Source: Parvularculales bacterium
Lineage (GTDB): Bacteria > Pseudomonadota > Alphaproteobacteria > JAPOUT01 > JBAJNM01
Length of the DNA: 33,139 nucleotides
Reading direction: 5' to 3'
NCBI GenBank assembly: GCA_036881865.1
Contig: JBAJNM010000020.1
Span: 1 to 33,139, forward strand
Below are positions 16,537 through 25,561 of this stretch, in pieces. Position 1 is the first letter of the stretch. Each line of letters starts with the position of its first letter. A program made the translations under genes and the position numbers. The notes under the pieces are model-generated. The model did no database searches. It was not told where the DNA came from and worked only from the letters and a program-made list of their open reading frames with translations.

Positions 16537-17318
16537 GAGGTTTTCAATTCTTCCCCACACGTCTTACGTGCTTTTTCTACTGCCGAGCGCATACGTTTGA
16601 TGACTCCCTCAAGGCCCTCAAACAGAGCTTCTCCGACCAAAAAATGACCAATATTTAACTCCTGCACAACGGGTATGGCCGCCACCGCTACCGCCGTTTC
16701 ATAATCAAGACCATGACCCGCATGAACCGTCAAACCGGAATGTGCCGCCAAGTTCGCCGTATGACGCAAGCGTTGATATTCTCTCTCCGCATCCTCTTGT
16801 GAGCCCCGCAACACAGCTTCACAATAAGAGCCCGTGTGCAATTCTACAACCGACGCCTCCGCCAACCATGAAGCCGCAACCTGACCATCATCAGGATCAA
16901 TAAACAAAGAAACCTGAATGCCCGCCTCCTTCAAGGCCACAATATAAGGCTTGAGGTGATTGTGCCCACCCGCAACATCAAGGCCACCTTCGGTTGTCAA
17001 CTCCTCCCGTTTCTCCGGCACCAGACAACAAGCCTCCGGCCTGTGCCGCAAGGCAATCGCCAACATCTCTTCTGTTGCAGCCATCTCAAGATTCAGTGGC
17101 AAGCTTATTTCATTCTTCAAACGTTCAATATCATTATCTGAAATATGCCGCCTATCTTCCCTTAAATGCGCCGTAATGCCATCGGCCCCCGCCCTTATTG
17201 CCGCATGAGCCGCACGCAATGGGTCAGGATGGCCACCGCCACGGGCATTGCGAATTGTAGCCACATGATCAATGTTGACCCCTAAACGAACAGGAGAAAA
17301 CGTTACATCTGCCGTCAT
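16533..17318 (-). CDS. pdxJ: Pyridoxine 5'-phosphate synthase
   Basis: The 261-residue TIM-barrel enzyme that condenses 1-deoxyxylulose 5-phosphate with 3-amino-2-oxopropyl phosphate to form pyridoxine 5'-phosphate. Family motifs are clear: [16 protein letters not shown] near the start, [23 protein letters not shown], the catalytic-loop glutamate stretch [18 protein letters not shown], then [12 protein letters not shown] and [17 protein letters not shown]. It overlaps the DUF2062 gene upstream and acpS downstream by four bases each (ATGA), which indicates tight translational coupling. Confidence 0.96.
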   Translation of the reverse strand: MTADVTFSPVRLGVNIDHVATIRNARGGGHPDPLRAAHAAIRAGADGITAHLREDRRHISDNDIERLKNEISLPLNLEMAATEEMLAIALRHRPEACCLVPEKREELTTEGGLDVAGGHNHLKPYIVALKEAGIQVSLFIDPDDGQVAASWLAEASVVELHTGSYCEAVLRGSQEDAEREYQRLRHTANLAAHSGLTVHAGHGLDYETAVAVAAIPVVQELNIGHFLVGEALFEGLEGVIKRMRSAVEKARKTCGEELKTS

Positions 17319-17872
17319 GACCGGTCCGGCATCCCTGTCGGCGTACTCTTACGCAAAGACCGCGCCCGATGCACCTCCAACGCCCATCGGCACAGCCCAT
17401 AACTAATAACGCCTACTACCAGACCCAATAACGTACCTCCGGCGAGCATCGCTTTCAGGACAGGTGTGACACTACCTGATATGGCATCCCAATTTATCTC
17501 AGGTCCGGCAGGATCAATGAACCCCGGAAGCATAGCCTGCCCCAGAAGTAAAGTCCCCACCTTATAGGACGCCACCCAAATCAGAGGAAAGGTTATGGGA
17601 TTGCCCGCAATAGTGCCAATCAGAGATGCTATAATGTTACCGCCCAAAAGCCACGCACACGCACCGGCCAAAACAAAATGAAACCCCAAAAAGGGCGTAA
17701 AAGAAACAAAAACCCCACACGCTACCCCCAGAGAAATCGCATGAGGAGAGACTCTCAGGCGGCGTATTCTATGCCAACTATAAAGTGCTACGCGCTTCCA
17801 TCCTCCCTGTGGCCATAGCAAGGTGAGCAATTGCGTTTTTAATTCCAGCTTTTTGCGTCTACGAAACAACAT
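17315..17872 (-). CDS. DUF2062 family membrane protein
   Basis: A 185-residue inner-membrane protein of the DUF2062 family, of unknown function. A basic N-terminus (LFRRRKKLELKTQ) precedes three predicted helices. The family core reads GVACGVFVSFTPFLGFHFVLAG, then NIIASLIGTIAGNPITFPLIW. A last helix near 140-162 is followed by a basic tail. Members often sit among housekeeping genes, as here between pyrE and pdxJ. It overlaps pdxJ by four bases and follows pyrE by five. Confidence 0.85.
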   Translation of the reverse strand: MLFRRRKKLELKTQLLTLLWPQGGWKRVALYSWHRIRRLRVSPHAISLGVACGVFVSFTPFLGFHFVLAGACAWLLGGNIIASLIGTIAGNPITFPLIWVASYKVGTLLLGQAMLPGFIDPAGPEINWDAISGSVTPVLKAMLAGGTLLGLVVGVISYGLCRWALEVHRARSLRKSTPTGMPDRS

Positions 17873-17877
17873 CAGTA

Positions 17878-18501
17878 TTATGCTCTTTTCCGGCGGGGCG
17901 ACGTACCGCCCTTCCTGGATTGTAAATTACGGCTACCGGGTTTTTCAGCCGGTATGTTACGCAACTCATCAGGCAAATTATCCGGTTCATACGTAGGAAT
18001 TGTCAACTTCATTAGAGAAATTAACTTTGTGCCAACACGCGCCTTACCCCCGGAACGGTCAACCAAACAGGCCTCCCCTACAACCCGCCCCCCATGAGCT
18101 CGCACACTTTCTATGGCTTCCCGCGACGAAAGACCGGACGTTACGATATCTTCCACCATCAAACAGTGCGCCTTTGGCGGTATGTCAAAACCACGACGCA
18201 AAGTGAAAACACCCTCAACACGCTCCAGAAATAAAGCCGGAACTCCCAACTGACGGCCCATCTCATGGCCCACGATAATGCCACCCATGGCCGGAGAGAT
18301 AACATATTCAATGGGCCTTTTAATTTGTTCACGAACTTTCTGCGCTAACGACCGGCACAAACGCGCACCGCGCCTAGCGTCCATCATAACTCTGGCGCAT
18401 TGAAGATACATACCGCTATGCAAGCCTGACGAGAGTATAAAATGACCTTCCAGAAGTGCGCCGGCATCCTTAAATATTTTTAATACCTGTTTATGGTCCA
18501 T
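17878..18501 (-). CDS. pyrE: Orotate phosphoribosyltransferase
   Basis: Converts orotate and PRPP to orotidine 5'-phosphate in pyrimidine synthesis. The protein has 207 residues from the ATG at 18501; a TTG at 18525 would add eight. It shows ALLEGHFILSSGLHSGMYLQC near the N-terminus, the flexible-loop region, and the PRPP-binding motif CLMVEDIVTSGLSSREAI. The last 25 residues are a basic tail (SRKGGTSPRRKRA) beyond the catalytic fold. It follows rsh by 26 bases in the same operon. Confidence 0.94.
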   Translation of the reverse strand: MDHKQVLKIFKDAGALLEGHFILSSGLHSGMYLQCARVMMDARRGARLCRSLAQKVREQIKRPIEYVISPAMGGIIVGHEMGRQLGVPALFLERVEGVFTLRRGFDIPPKAHCLMVEDIVTSGLSSREAIESVRAHGGRVVGEACLVDRSGGKARVGTKLISLMKLTIPTYEPDNLPDELRNIPAEKPGSRNLQSRKGGTSPRRKRA

Positions 18502-18527
18502 CAAACTTACTTCAACAACAGACAATA

Positions 18528-20699
18528 TCAGTCCTGCACCCGGCGCACGGTGTTGACTTTGGATAATCCTTTAAGGGCCGACATGATCCGATTCAAATGC
18601 CCTACATCTTTAACGTCAATATCTATCACCATGCCGTAAAAATCATTATCCCGCCGGGTTAACGCCAGATTGGAAATGTTGCCCCCATAATCGGCAATAA
18701 GAGTAGAAATGGCCCCCAAAACCCCCACTTCATTAGCGATCACCAAATCAAGCCGGGCCGTAAAAAGTACATCATCGGAACGGAACATATTCCAGGAAAT
18801 ATCAATCCAGCGTTCCGGATCACCATCAAAAACCCGCAAATCACTCGAATCAACCGGATAAACCGTCAAGCCGCGACCCGGCGTCACAATACCCACAATC
18901 TTATCACCCGGAACCAAAAAACTACCTTCCGCAAAATGCACCGCCAACCCCGGCTCAATACCGTTAATCAAGACAGGCTGTCTGTTGCGGCGGGTAGGTT
19001 TTCTCCTGCGCCACAATCTTCTTGGACGCCGCGCCTCCCGCTCTTCTTCTGGATATGCAATATCTAAAACCTTCTCCCCTGTTACCTCACCATACCCAAT
19101 CCCCATCAAGAGGTGCTCAACGGAAGAACGCTGCAACGGTACAAGGGTCCTTTCCAGAATCTCATCATCAAGAGTAAGATTTGCCTGCTCAAAGGTGCTT
19201 TCCACTATCCGCCTACCAAGACGCACATATTCTTCTTTGCGCCTTTGCCGCACGGCGCGGCGAATAGCCGCACGTGCCTTACCCGTCACAACCATTTTCT
19301 CCCATGCCGGTAGAGGGGTCTGGTCTTCGGAACAGATGATTTCAACCTCGTCACCGTTCGCCAATTGGGTGCGCAACGGCATGTGACGTCCGTTAATGCG
19401 GCACATTGTGCAACTGCTTCCTATGTCGGTATGGACAGCATATGCGAAATCCAACGAAGTCGCCCCGCTCGGCAAGGCAATCAGGCGACCATTGGGAGTA
19501 AAACAAAACACCTGATCATTAAATAATTCCAGTTTGGTGTGCTCCAGAAACTCTTCAGCGCTCTCTCCCTGCTCCAGCATCGTTACCAACTGGCGAAGCC
19601 AGTTAAACGCATCACTGCTACCGGTGGGCAGGGGAGATTTAACCTCTCCGTTTTTTGTCTCTGTTTTTTCTTTATAAAACCAGTGAGCCGCAATGCCATA
19701 TTCGGCAACCTCGTGCATCTTTCGGGTTCTGATCTGCAACTCTACCCGCTTGTTTTCCGGCCCCACCACTGTGGTGTGGAGAGACTGATAGCCATTAGCC
19801 CGCGGTGTAGAGATATAATCCTTATAGCGTCCGGGCACCATTTTCCATGTGGTATGCGCAATACCAAGGGCACGGTAACAATCTTCAATCTCCGGGACCA
19901 CAATCCTAAACCCGATGATGTCTGATAATTGCTCCATGGAAATGGATTTGCGTTCCATCTTGCGCCACACCGAATAGGCCCGCTTGCCGCGGCTAGTCAC
20001 CTCAGCTTCCAGCTTATGCTCTGCAAACCTAACCCGTAAACCTTCCTCAATATCCTGAATGATTTTATCACTTCCGGCCAGCGTCCTCTCTAAACGTTCT
20101 AAAACTGTTTTGTATGCTTCAGGATTAAGTTCTTTGTAAGCTATATCCTCCAACTCCTCCCGGAACTCCTGCATACCCATACGACCCGCAAGGGGCGCAA
20201 AAATATCCATAGTCTCCTGAGCAATACGGCGACGTTTTTCCGGCAACTTAATAAAGTGAAGTGTCCGCATATTGTGCAACCGGTCAGCCAGTTTAACCAA
20301 CAAAACCCGTATATCACTGGAGGTAGCAATGAGAAGCCTGCGAAAGTTTTCCGCTTGCTGTGTTTCTTCAGATGTTAAATCAAACTGGCCAAGTTTAGTT
20401 ACGCCATCTACTAACCCGGCGACTTCGGCCCCAAACATGTCACGAATGTCATCATAGGTGGCATCCGTATCCTCAATCGTATCGTGGAGCAGAGCCGTTA
20501 TAATAGTTGCCGTATCTAACCGTAAACCCGTTAAGATACCGGCGACCTCAATCGGATGAGAATAGTAAGGATCGCCCGAAGCCCGCTTCTGGCCACCGTG
20601 CATTTTAGTTGTATATATGTAAGCTCGATTAAGCAGGTCTTCGTCAGCGTTGGGATCATAGTTCAGCACCTGATCCACCAACTCATACTGACGCAACAT
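18528..20699 (-). CDS. rsh: Bifunctional (p)ppGpp synthetase/hydrolase (Rsh, RelA/SpoT type)
   Basis: The 723-residue stringent-response enzyme. Residues about 25-180 are the HD hydrolase domain (SHPIEVAGIL and ALLHDTIEDT supply metal-binding histidines and aspartates). About 230-350 is the synthetase domain (RANGYQSLHTTVVGP and VELQIRTRKMHEVAEYGIAAHW). A TGS domain follows (LFNDQVFCFTPNGRLIALPSGATSLDFAY). The C-terminal ACT domain (ANEVGVLGAISTLIADYGGNIS) ends the protein. Both catalytic domains keep their key motifs, as expected for the single Rsh of alphaproteobacteria. It is downstream of rpoZ, a pairing also found in E. coli (rpoZ-spoT). Confidence 0.95.
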   Translation of the reverse strand: MLRQYELVDQVLNYDPNADEDLLNRAYIYTTKMHGGQKRASGDPYYSHPIEVAGILTGLRLDTATIITALLHDTIEDTDATYDDIRDMFGAEVAGLVDGVTKLGQFDLTSEETQQAENFRRLLIATSSDIRVLLVKLADRLHNMRTLHFIKLPEKRRRIAQETMDIFAPLAGRMGMQEFREELEDIAYKELNPEAYKTVLERLERTLAGSDKIIQDIEEGLRVRFAEHKLEAEVTSRGKRAYSVWRKMERKSISMEQLSDIIGFRIVVPEIEDCYRALGIAHTTWKMVPGRYKDYISTPRANGYQSLHTTVVGPENKRVELQIRTRKMHEVAEYGIAAHWFYKEKTETKNGEVKSPLPTGSSDAFNWLRQLVTMLEQGESAEEFLEHTKLELFNDQVFCFTPNGRLIALPSGATSLDFAYAVHTDIGSSCTMCRINGRHMPLRTQLANGDEVEIICSEDQTPLPAWEKMVVTGKARAAIRRAVRQRRKEEYVRLGRRIVESTFEQANLTLDDEILERTLVPLQRSSVEHLLMGIGYGEVTGEKVLDIAYPEEEREARRPRRLWRRRKPTRRNRQPVLINGIEPGLAVHFAEGSFLVPGDKIVGIVTPGRGLTVYPVDSSDLRVFDGDPERWIDISWNMFRSDDVLFTARLDLVIANEVGVLGAISTLIADYGGNISNLALTRRDNDFYGMVIDIDVKDVGHLNRIMSALKGLSKVNTVRRVQD

Positions 20700-20760
20700 C
20701 GCTGCTTACCCTTTCAAGCGGACCCGGGCTTTATGGCATTCCCATGGAGCATCCCCAAAG

Positions 20761-21225
20761 TCAGGCGGCAGAGTTCCGGTCTGCGTCCACATCCGCCTTC
20801 ACATCAGGAACGGAGGCCGGCTTCATGATCGCCTGCGCCGCCTTCTTGTCATCATCCGCTGATGATTGTGCAAGGTCTTGCAAGGCACGGAGCAGATCTT
20901 CTTCGCTCATACGGTCTGATTCCAGCACGTCATCACCAACCGCCGCACTCTCACCAGAGGGAGATGGCAATGTCATGTCCTCCGGATCATCATCGGATGC
21001 CGTATGTACCTGCATACCGGTGATAATATCTTCGCGTAAATCTTCCGTCTTAACGACACCCTCGGCAATTTCCCGCAGGGCCACTACGGTGTTTTTATCA
21101 CGATCACGGTCCAGAGCCAGTTCCGACCCAGATGATATCGCCCGCGCCCGTTGAGAGGCAAACAACAACAATTCAAAGCGGTTGGGAACTTTCTTAACGC
21201 AATCTTCTACGGTGATACGTGCCAT
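20761..21225 (-). CDS. rpoZ: RNA polymerase omega subunit
   Basis: A small RNA polymerase subunit that chaperones the beta-prime subunit and helps form a ppGpp site. The 154-residue protein has the family N-terminus [20 protein letters not shown], then [10 protein letters not shown] and [13 protein letters not shown]. Residues about 75-154 form a long acidic tail ([17 protein letters not shown] and beyond) that is not part of the conserved core, which is usually 70-110 residues. It is the first gene of the minus-strand run, 61 bases before rsh. The ribosome site is weak. Confidence 0.92.
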   Translation of the reverse strand: MARITVEDCVKKVPNRFELLLFASQRARAISSGSELALDRDRDKNTVVALREIAEGVVKTEDLREDIITGMQVHTASDDDPEDMTLPSPSGESAAVGDDVLESDRMSEEDLLRALQDLAQSSADDDKKAAQAIMKPASVPDVKADVDADRNSAA

Positions 21226-21271
21226 ATTATCGCCATTTCTTCAGGAGGTCCGGGAGAGGTCTTCTATTAAT

Positions 21272-21299
21272 GTTATAACAGATTATCCCCAAAAAACAA
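21272..21299 (-). promoter_or_regulatory. Candidate sigma-70 promoter for rpoZ and the housekeeping run
   Basis: On the minus strand, TTGTTT (21299-21294) is followed after 16 bases by TATAAC (21277-21272), about 46 bases before the rpoZ start. Four and five positions match the consensus hexamers. It is the only good candidate in the spacer between folK and rpoZ. Confidence 0.4.
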
Positions 21300-21354
21300 C
21301 CTATTACTTACCATACCATGATAAAACAAGCTAAAATCAGCCGGTTAGATCAAT

Positions 21355-21855
21355 TTAGCGAGGAAAGAGCCCGGCCAGTAAATCCTCAGGCGACAAGCCC
21401 GATACCGGATGCCGCCACTCTGGCGCGATATCCATAAGGGGTTGTAAGACGAAAGCCCGCCGGTGCATCTCCGGATGAGGCAATGACAAAACCCGCACAG
21501 ATTCACGGGGAATACCCCACCGACCCCACCGGCCATATCCCTTTATTTGCCGATGGTAATCAACCAAATCAAGATCAAGCACACGCGGGCCACCGGAGAC
21601 GGAACGATATCCAAATTGTCTTTCAATAGAAGATAACCGTAACAATAGCGCCTCCGGTGCAAGGGCGCTCGTTACCACCACAACGCCGTTGAAAAAATCC
21701 GCCTGAGGGAGTCCCTGTGCCCGGGAGCGATACCATTGCGAGCACCGGACAAGATGCACACCGTGACTCTCAAGAAGCCGTAGGGCCTTGTTCAAGGCGG
21801 CTACCGGCGATCCATAAGCACCAGACATATTAGAACCAAGAGCGATAATTATCAC
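21355..21855 (-). CDS. folK: 2-amino-4-hydroxy-6-hydroxymethyldihydropteridine pyrophosphokinase
   Basis: Transfers pyrophosphate from ATP to 6-hydroxymethyl-dihydropterin in folate synthesis. I place the start at GTG 21855-21853, because AAGGAC lies ten bases upstream and the protein then begins (M)IIIALGSNMSG like other HPPK proteins, with 166 residues. Longer in-frame starts at 21894 or 21915 lack a ribosome site. The core has WYRSRAQG, QADFFNGVV and the magnesium-binding GGPRVLDLDLVDY. The insertion KGYGRWGRWGIPRES precedes LPHPEMHRRAFVLQPL, where the usual loop lies. It is divergent from the glycosylase gene. Confidence 0.9.
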   Translation of the reverse strand: MIIIALGSNMSGAYGSPVAALNKALRLLESHGVHLVRCSQWYRSRAQGLPQADFFNGVVVVTSALAPEALLLRLSSIERQFGYRSVSGGPRVLDLDLVDYHRQIKGYGRWGRWGIPRESVRVLSLPHPEMHRRAFVLQPLMDIAPEWRHPVSGLSPEDLLAGLFPR

Positions 21856-21964
21856 GTGGGGGATGTCCTTAACAAACCTGCAACTCCTAACCATAACACG
21901 CGCGGGGCATACCACACGCCGGAAGGTTGACGGCTTCTCTCTTTACCTCCACAAAAGGCAGGCC

Positions 21965-22621
21965 ATGACTCAATCCGCCTTTAAAGAGGATCACGCACCG
22001 CCCCTAAACTGCGCCCTATGCCCCCGCCTTGTATCCCTCCGCCATGACTTACGGCGCACTCATCCTGACTGGCATAATGGGCCGGTACCTTCTTTCGGTG
22101 CACCGATACCGCATTTGTTGATTGTGGGGTTGGCTCCCGGGCGCAAAGGCGCTAACCGAACAGGGCGGCCTTTCACGGGTGATGATGCCGGAATTTTACT
22201 CTACAACACTCTTCTTACCCATGGCTTTGCCCACGGCACTTACGAAGAGAACCCTAACGATGGCCTCACCCTTGATGAATGTCTCATCACCAATGCCGTG
22301 CGGTGTTTACCTCCCGACAACAAGCCAGTAGCGGCAGAAATTAACCGGTGCCGCCCTTTCCTGACCGATCTAATTTTCAGCCTGCCTGATTTGCGCGCGA
22401 TTCTGGTACTGGGTCATGTGGCCCACAACAGTGTGCTCTCAGCCTTAAACCTTCGCCGTAGCAGGTTTCCTTTTTCTCATGGAGGCCAGCACGATGTGCT
22501 CCCAACCGTTAAACTATTCAACAGTTATCACTGCTCGCGTTATAACACCAACACGGGCCGTCTAACGGAAGCCATGTTCAATGACGTTTTTTCATCTATT
22601 CGTCAGTATCTGAATAAATAG
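21965..22621 (+). CDS. Uracil-DNA glycosylase, family 5 (UdgB)-like
   Basis: A 218-residue base-excision repair enzyme with an iron-sulfur cluster. The ATG at 21965 has AAAGGCAGG nearby; an earlier in-frame start at 21863 would overlap the folK start. The cluster cysteines are visible as CALC (16-19), Cys in NAVRCLPPDNKP, and NRCRPFL. Motif A GLAPGRKGANRTGRPFTGDDAG resembles family 5, which lacks the polar catalytic residue of other families at this place. Motif C reads YHCSRYNTNTGRL, with Cys where most members have Pro after the histidine. It converges on smpB with eight bases between stops. Confidence 0.9.
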   Translation: MTQSAFKEDHAPPLNCALCPRLVSLRHDLRRTHPDWHNGPVPSFGAPIPHLLIVGLAPGRKGANRTGRPFTGDDAGILLYNTLLTHGFAHGTYEENPNDGLTLDECLITNAVRCLPPDNKPVAAEINRCRPFLTDLIFSLPDLRAILVLGHVAHNSVLSALNLRRSRFPFSHGGQHDVLPTVKLFNSYHCSRYNTNTGRLTEAMFNDVFSSIRQYLNK

Positions 22622-22629
22622 AAAGCGGC

Positions 22630-23127
22630 CTATAGTCTCTTTGCCCGCATAAGCCGTGCTTTATCCCGCTGCCAACTGCGTTCTTTTTCTCTCTCGCGCT
22701 TGTCTTGCATCTTTTTACCCCGCGCCAGACCCAGCATCAGCTTTACCCGCCCCTTCTCATTAAAATATAACCTAAGCGGTGCCAACGTCATTCCCTGACG
22801 GCGGGTGGCCATAATCAGACGATTAAGTTCCCGCCTGTGAAGCAGCAATTTCCGCGCCCGCCGCGGCCTGTGATTAAACCGATTGCCTTTCTCATATTCG
22901 GCAATATAAGCGTTATAAAGAAAGAGCTCGCCCTCTTTCTCACCTGCATAAGCCTGCTCTAAATTACTCTTACCCTCCCGAAGGCTTTTCACCTCCGTTC
23001 CCGTTAGCACAAGGCCCGTTTCAACCTCGCTCTCAATGGTATAATTGTAACGCGCCTTGCGGTTCGCCGTGATTAGCCTGTCGGTTTCATTGCGTTTCTT
23101 TTTAGCACCACCACTTTTGGAAGACAT
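22630..23127 (-). CDS. smpB: SsrA-binding protein
   Basis: Binds tmRNA and delivers it to stalled ribosomes for trans-translation. The 165-residue protein starts MSSKSGGAKKK. The OB-fold reads ITANRKARYNYTIESEVETGLVLTGTEVKSLREGKSNLEQAY, then LYNAYIAEYEKGNRFNHRPRRARKLLLH, with a basic C-terminal tail (KKMQDKREREKERSWQRDKARLMR) that forms a helix in the mRNA path. The ATG lies four bases after the dapA stop, so the genes are coupled. A GTG at 23154 inside dapA is not needed. Confidence 0.96.
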   Translation of the reverse strand: MSSKSGGAKKKRNETDRLITANRKARYNYTIESEVETGLVLTGTEVKSLREGKSNLEQAYAGEKEGELFLYNAYIAEYEKGNRFNHRPRRARKLLLHRRELNRLIMATRRQGMTLAPLRLYFNEKGRVKLMLGLARGKKMQDKREREKERSWQRDKARLMRAKRL

Positions 23128-23131
23128 AACC

Positions 23132-24013
23132 TCAACCGTCCAGAACTCCGGCACGAGACATGGCCCGGCGTACCGCCGTTCGCGTCTTATCCCCTATAGG
23201 AACAAGAGGAAGCCGCACCTCTTCAGAACATAGTTCCAGAAGGCTTGCTCCATATTTGGCAGGTGCCGGAGATGCCTCCAAAAATAATCCCTCATGTAAA
23301 TCCATCAAACGGTCCTGCCACGACAATGCCTCCTCATAACGGCCTGCCATACACGCCTCCTGAAAAGCCGCACACGCCGCCGGCGCTACATTAGCCGTTA
23401 CCGATATACAACCATGGCCACCATGAGCCATAAACCCAAGAGTCGTTCCATCGTTCCCTGATATCATGCAAAAACCGGGCCCCATGGCCGCACGTTGTTG
23501 ACTTGCACGCGCCACATCACCGGTGGCATCCTTAACACCTATGATATGCGGCAACTCAAACAACCGCGTCATAGTCTCTACCGACATATCCACCACACTC
23601 CGGCCCGGAATGTTATAAATAATAAGGGGAAGGTTTTTAACGCTATCGTTAATCACCCGAAAATGCTCATAAAGCCCTTGCTGAGTGGGCTTGTTATAAT
23701 AAGGCGTTACAACCAGCGCGCCATCCGCTCCGGCCTGTTCCGCAAAACGCGTTAAAGCAACCGCCTCATCGGTACTGTTAGACCCGCTCCCCGCAATCAC
23801 CGGCACACGCCCTGAAGCTGCCTCTATGCACAGGCTGATCACCCGCTTGTGCTCTTCATGATTAAGAGTTGGCGACTCCCCCGTTGTGCCACAAGGTACA
23901 ATCCCGTGAGTTCTCTGCGCTATATGCCAATCCACCAAAGACTGCAATGCCGGCTCATCCACTGCGCCATCACGAAACGGCGTAATCAGGGCAACAATAG
24001 ATCCCTTAAACAT
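23132..24013 (-). CDS. dapA: 4-hydroxy-tetrahydrodipicolinate synthase
   Basis: Condenses pyruvate and aspartate semialdehyde in lysine and diaminopimelate synthesis. This 293-residue TIM barrel shows the Schiff-base lysine Lys161 in [10 protein letters not shown], Tyr133 in IIYNIPGR, and the CGTTGES motif (41-47). [11 protein letters not shown] and [24 protein letters not shown] complete the family pattern. The start has AGGAACG seven bases upstream. It is followed by smpB in an operon. Confidence 0.96.
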   Translation of the reverse strand: MFKGSIVALITPFRDGAVDEPALQSLVDWHIAQRTHGIVPCGTTGESPTLNHEEHKRVISLCIEAASGRVPVIAGSGSNSTDEAVALTRFAEQAGADGALVVTPYYNKPTQQGLYEHFRVINDSVKNLPLIIYNIPGRSVVDMSVETMTRLFELPHIIGVKDATGDVARASQQRAAMGPGFCMISGNDGTTLGFMAHGGHGCISVTANVAPAACAAFQEACMAGRYEEALSWQDRLMDLHEGLFLEASPAPAKYGASLLELCSEEVRLPLVPIGDKTRTAVRRAMSRAGVLDG

Positions 24014-24133
24014 ATTACGTTCCTACTCTCTTTCACTGCCGACCTCCACAATACCGCCGGACAAGCCCGCACGGCAAGCCTTGCCGCCAAACGCGATACT
24101 ACACAACGCCATATAAGCGACTCTCCGACGTCC

Positions 24134-24149
24134 TTGACATTCATGTCAA
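24134..24149. promoter_or_regulatory. Perfect inverted repeat TTGACAT-TC-ATGTCAA in a divergent spacer
   Basis: Two seven-base arms with a two-base spacer lie between dapA (minus) and the DsbA-fold gene (plus), 48 bases before the latter. Each arm also contains a TTGACA-like hexamer (plus at 24134-24139, and the mirror image on the minus strand), so it could be an operator over promoter -35 elements. No good plus-strand -10 follows at the usual spacing. The rest of 24014-24196 shows nothing further. Confidence 0.4.
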
Positions 24150-24196
24150 ACCGACAGACCCTAACACAATCCACAAAAACAGGAGGCGAATAGCCG

Positions 24197-25528
24197 GTGT
24201 CCCTTATCAGAAGAATTTTGGCCCCTGTCATATCGGCACGACTCACGGACTCCAAACGGCGGGATAAACGCCGCGCGGCAGAGGAAAACCGGCGCCGTGC
24301 CGCCGGGGAACCTCATTGCATCCGGTATTTTCACCAAGTTGACGACCCCTACAGTCACCTTGCCGCACAGCGGTTGGATAACCTCAAACATACCTATACT
24401 ATTGAGTTGACTCCCACTCTGGTTACCCCTCCCGATGAAGCTGCCGCTCCTGAGAGCGAAAAACTCATTGCCTATTCCCGTAAGGATGCCGCGGATATTG
24501 CCCCATGGTATGGTCTCCGTTACACAGACCCGTGCCGACAACCCAATGAGACTCAATTAAATCTCGCAAAGCGGATTCTGGCGGCCAGCATACCGGAGGA
24601 GTTCCCCGCCTCCGCCGTAGAAGTCGGAGAGGCCTTATGGGCAGGTGATGAAGCCACCCTCAGCACTCTGGCACAAAAACACGGAACGGCCTCCGAAGAA
24701 GAAACCGTCCGCGCTATAGAAGACGGCACAAAGATGCGCCAGAGTCTTGGTCATTACCTAAGCGGCACTTTCCACTACGGCGGAGAATGGTATTGGGGCG
24801 TTGACCGCTTATTGTATCTTGAGGAACGTCTCACGGCCCTCGGTGTTGGCTTACCGGGTAAACCTCCGGTGGTCCCGCGCCCTCAGCCTCAAGCCCCTGA
24901 GGGATGTGGTACCGGACAAACCCTTACGTTTGTTCCCTCCCTGCGCAGCCCCTATAGCGCCATCGCTACCCCTCCTGTTCTGGATATGGTGCAACGCCTA
25001 GGCGTAACTCTGGACCTGGAACCAGTATTGCCTATGGTTATGCGCGGTCTCCCAGTGCCGGTTTCCAAACAACGTTATATTATGCATGACGCAAAGCGTG
25101 AGGCAGACTGGGCGAACGTTCCCTTCGGACGAATATGTGACCCGGTGGGCCGCCCTGTTGAGCGGGGGTTTTCGCTCTTTCTCTGGGCCCGCGAACAAGG
25201 GCGCGCTGAGGATTATCTGCGCAGTTTCATGAATGCGGTCTGGGCGCGGGGGGTGGATGCCGGAAGTGACCGGGGGTTGCAGCGCATCGTCACCGATGCC
25301 GGTCTGGACTGGAAACAAGCCAAAGCCATTGTCGGCAACGATGACTGGCGTGAAGAGATAGAACAAAACCGGCGGAGGTTGTTTGACCTTGGTCTTTGGG
25401 GCGTGCCGAGTTTTTATCTGACAAGCTCAGGCAATGAGCCGTTGTTTTCAACGTGGGGACAAGATAGGTTATGGCTCGTAGAAGCTGAAATTGCACGGCG
25501 CGCAGGGGTTGAACTCATACGGAGCTGA
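24197..25528 (+). CDS. Two-domain DsbA/HCCA-isomerase-fold protein
   Basis: A 443-residue protein that appears to hold two thioredoxin-fold domains of the DsbA / 2-hydroxychromene-2-carboxylate isomerase (GST-kappa-like) type. Domain 1 (about 38-215) begins IRYFHQVDDPYSHLAAQRL. Domain 2 (about 240-440) begins LTFVPSLRSPYSAIA and ends with the cis-proline region LWGVPSFYL and GQDRLWLVE. Both have PYS where DsbA has CxxC, so neither is a disulfide oxidase. The SPYS serine fits the glutathione-activating serine of HCCA isomerases. Domain 1 lacks the clear GVP loop and may be non-catalytic. There is no signal peptide; the N-terminus is basic. The start is GTG with AGGAGG ten bases upstream. The substrate is unknown, and the fucose genes 33 bases downstream may be co-transcribed. 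Confidence 0.75.
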   Translation: MSLIRRILAPVISARLTDSKRRDKRRAAEENRRRAAGEPHCIRYFHQVDDPYSHLAAQRLDNLKHTYTIELTPTLVTPPDEAAAPESEKLIAYSRKDAADIAPWYGLRYTDPCRQPNETQLNLAKRILAASIPEEFPASAVEVGEALWAGDEATLSTLAQKHGTASEEETVRAIEDGTKMRQSLGHYLSGTFHYGGEWYWGVDRLLYLEERLTALGVGLPGKPPVVPRPQPQAPEGCGTGQTLTFVPSLRSPYSAIATPPVLDMVQRLGVTLDLEPVLPMVMRGLPVPVSKQRYIMHDAKREADWANVPFGRICDPVGRPVERGFSLFLWAREQGRAEDYLRSFMNAVWARGVDAGSDRGLQRIVTDAGLDWKQAKAIVGNDDWREEIEQNRRRLFDLGLWGVPSFYLTSSGNEPLFSTWGQDRLWLVEAEIARRAGVELIRS

Positions 25529-25561
25529 CAACATGCCCCGACTGCACCCTGTTTTTGCCTT

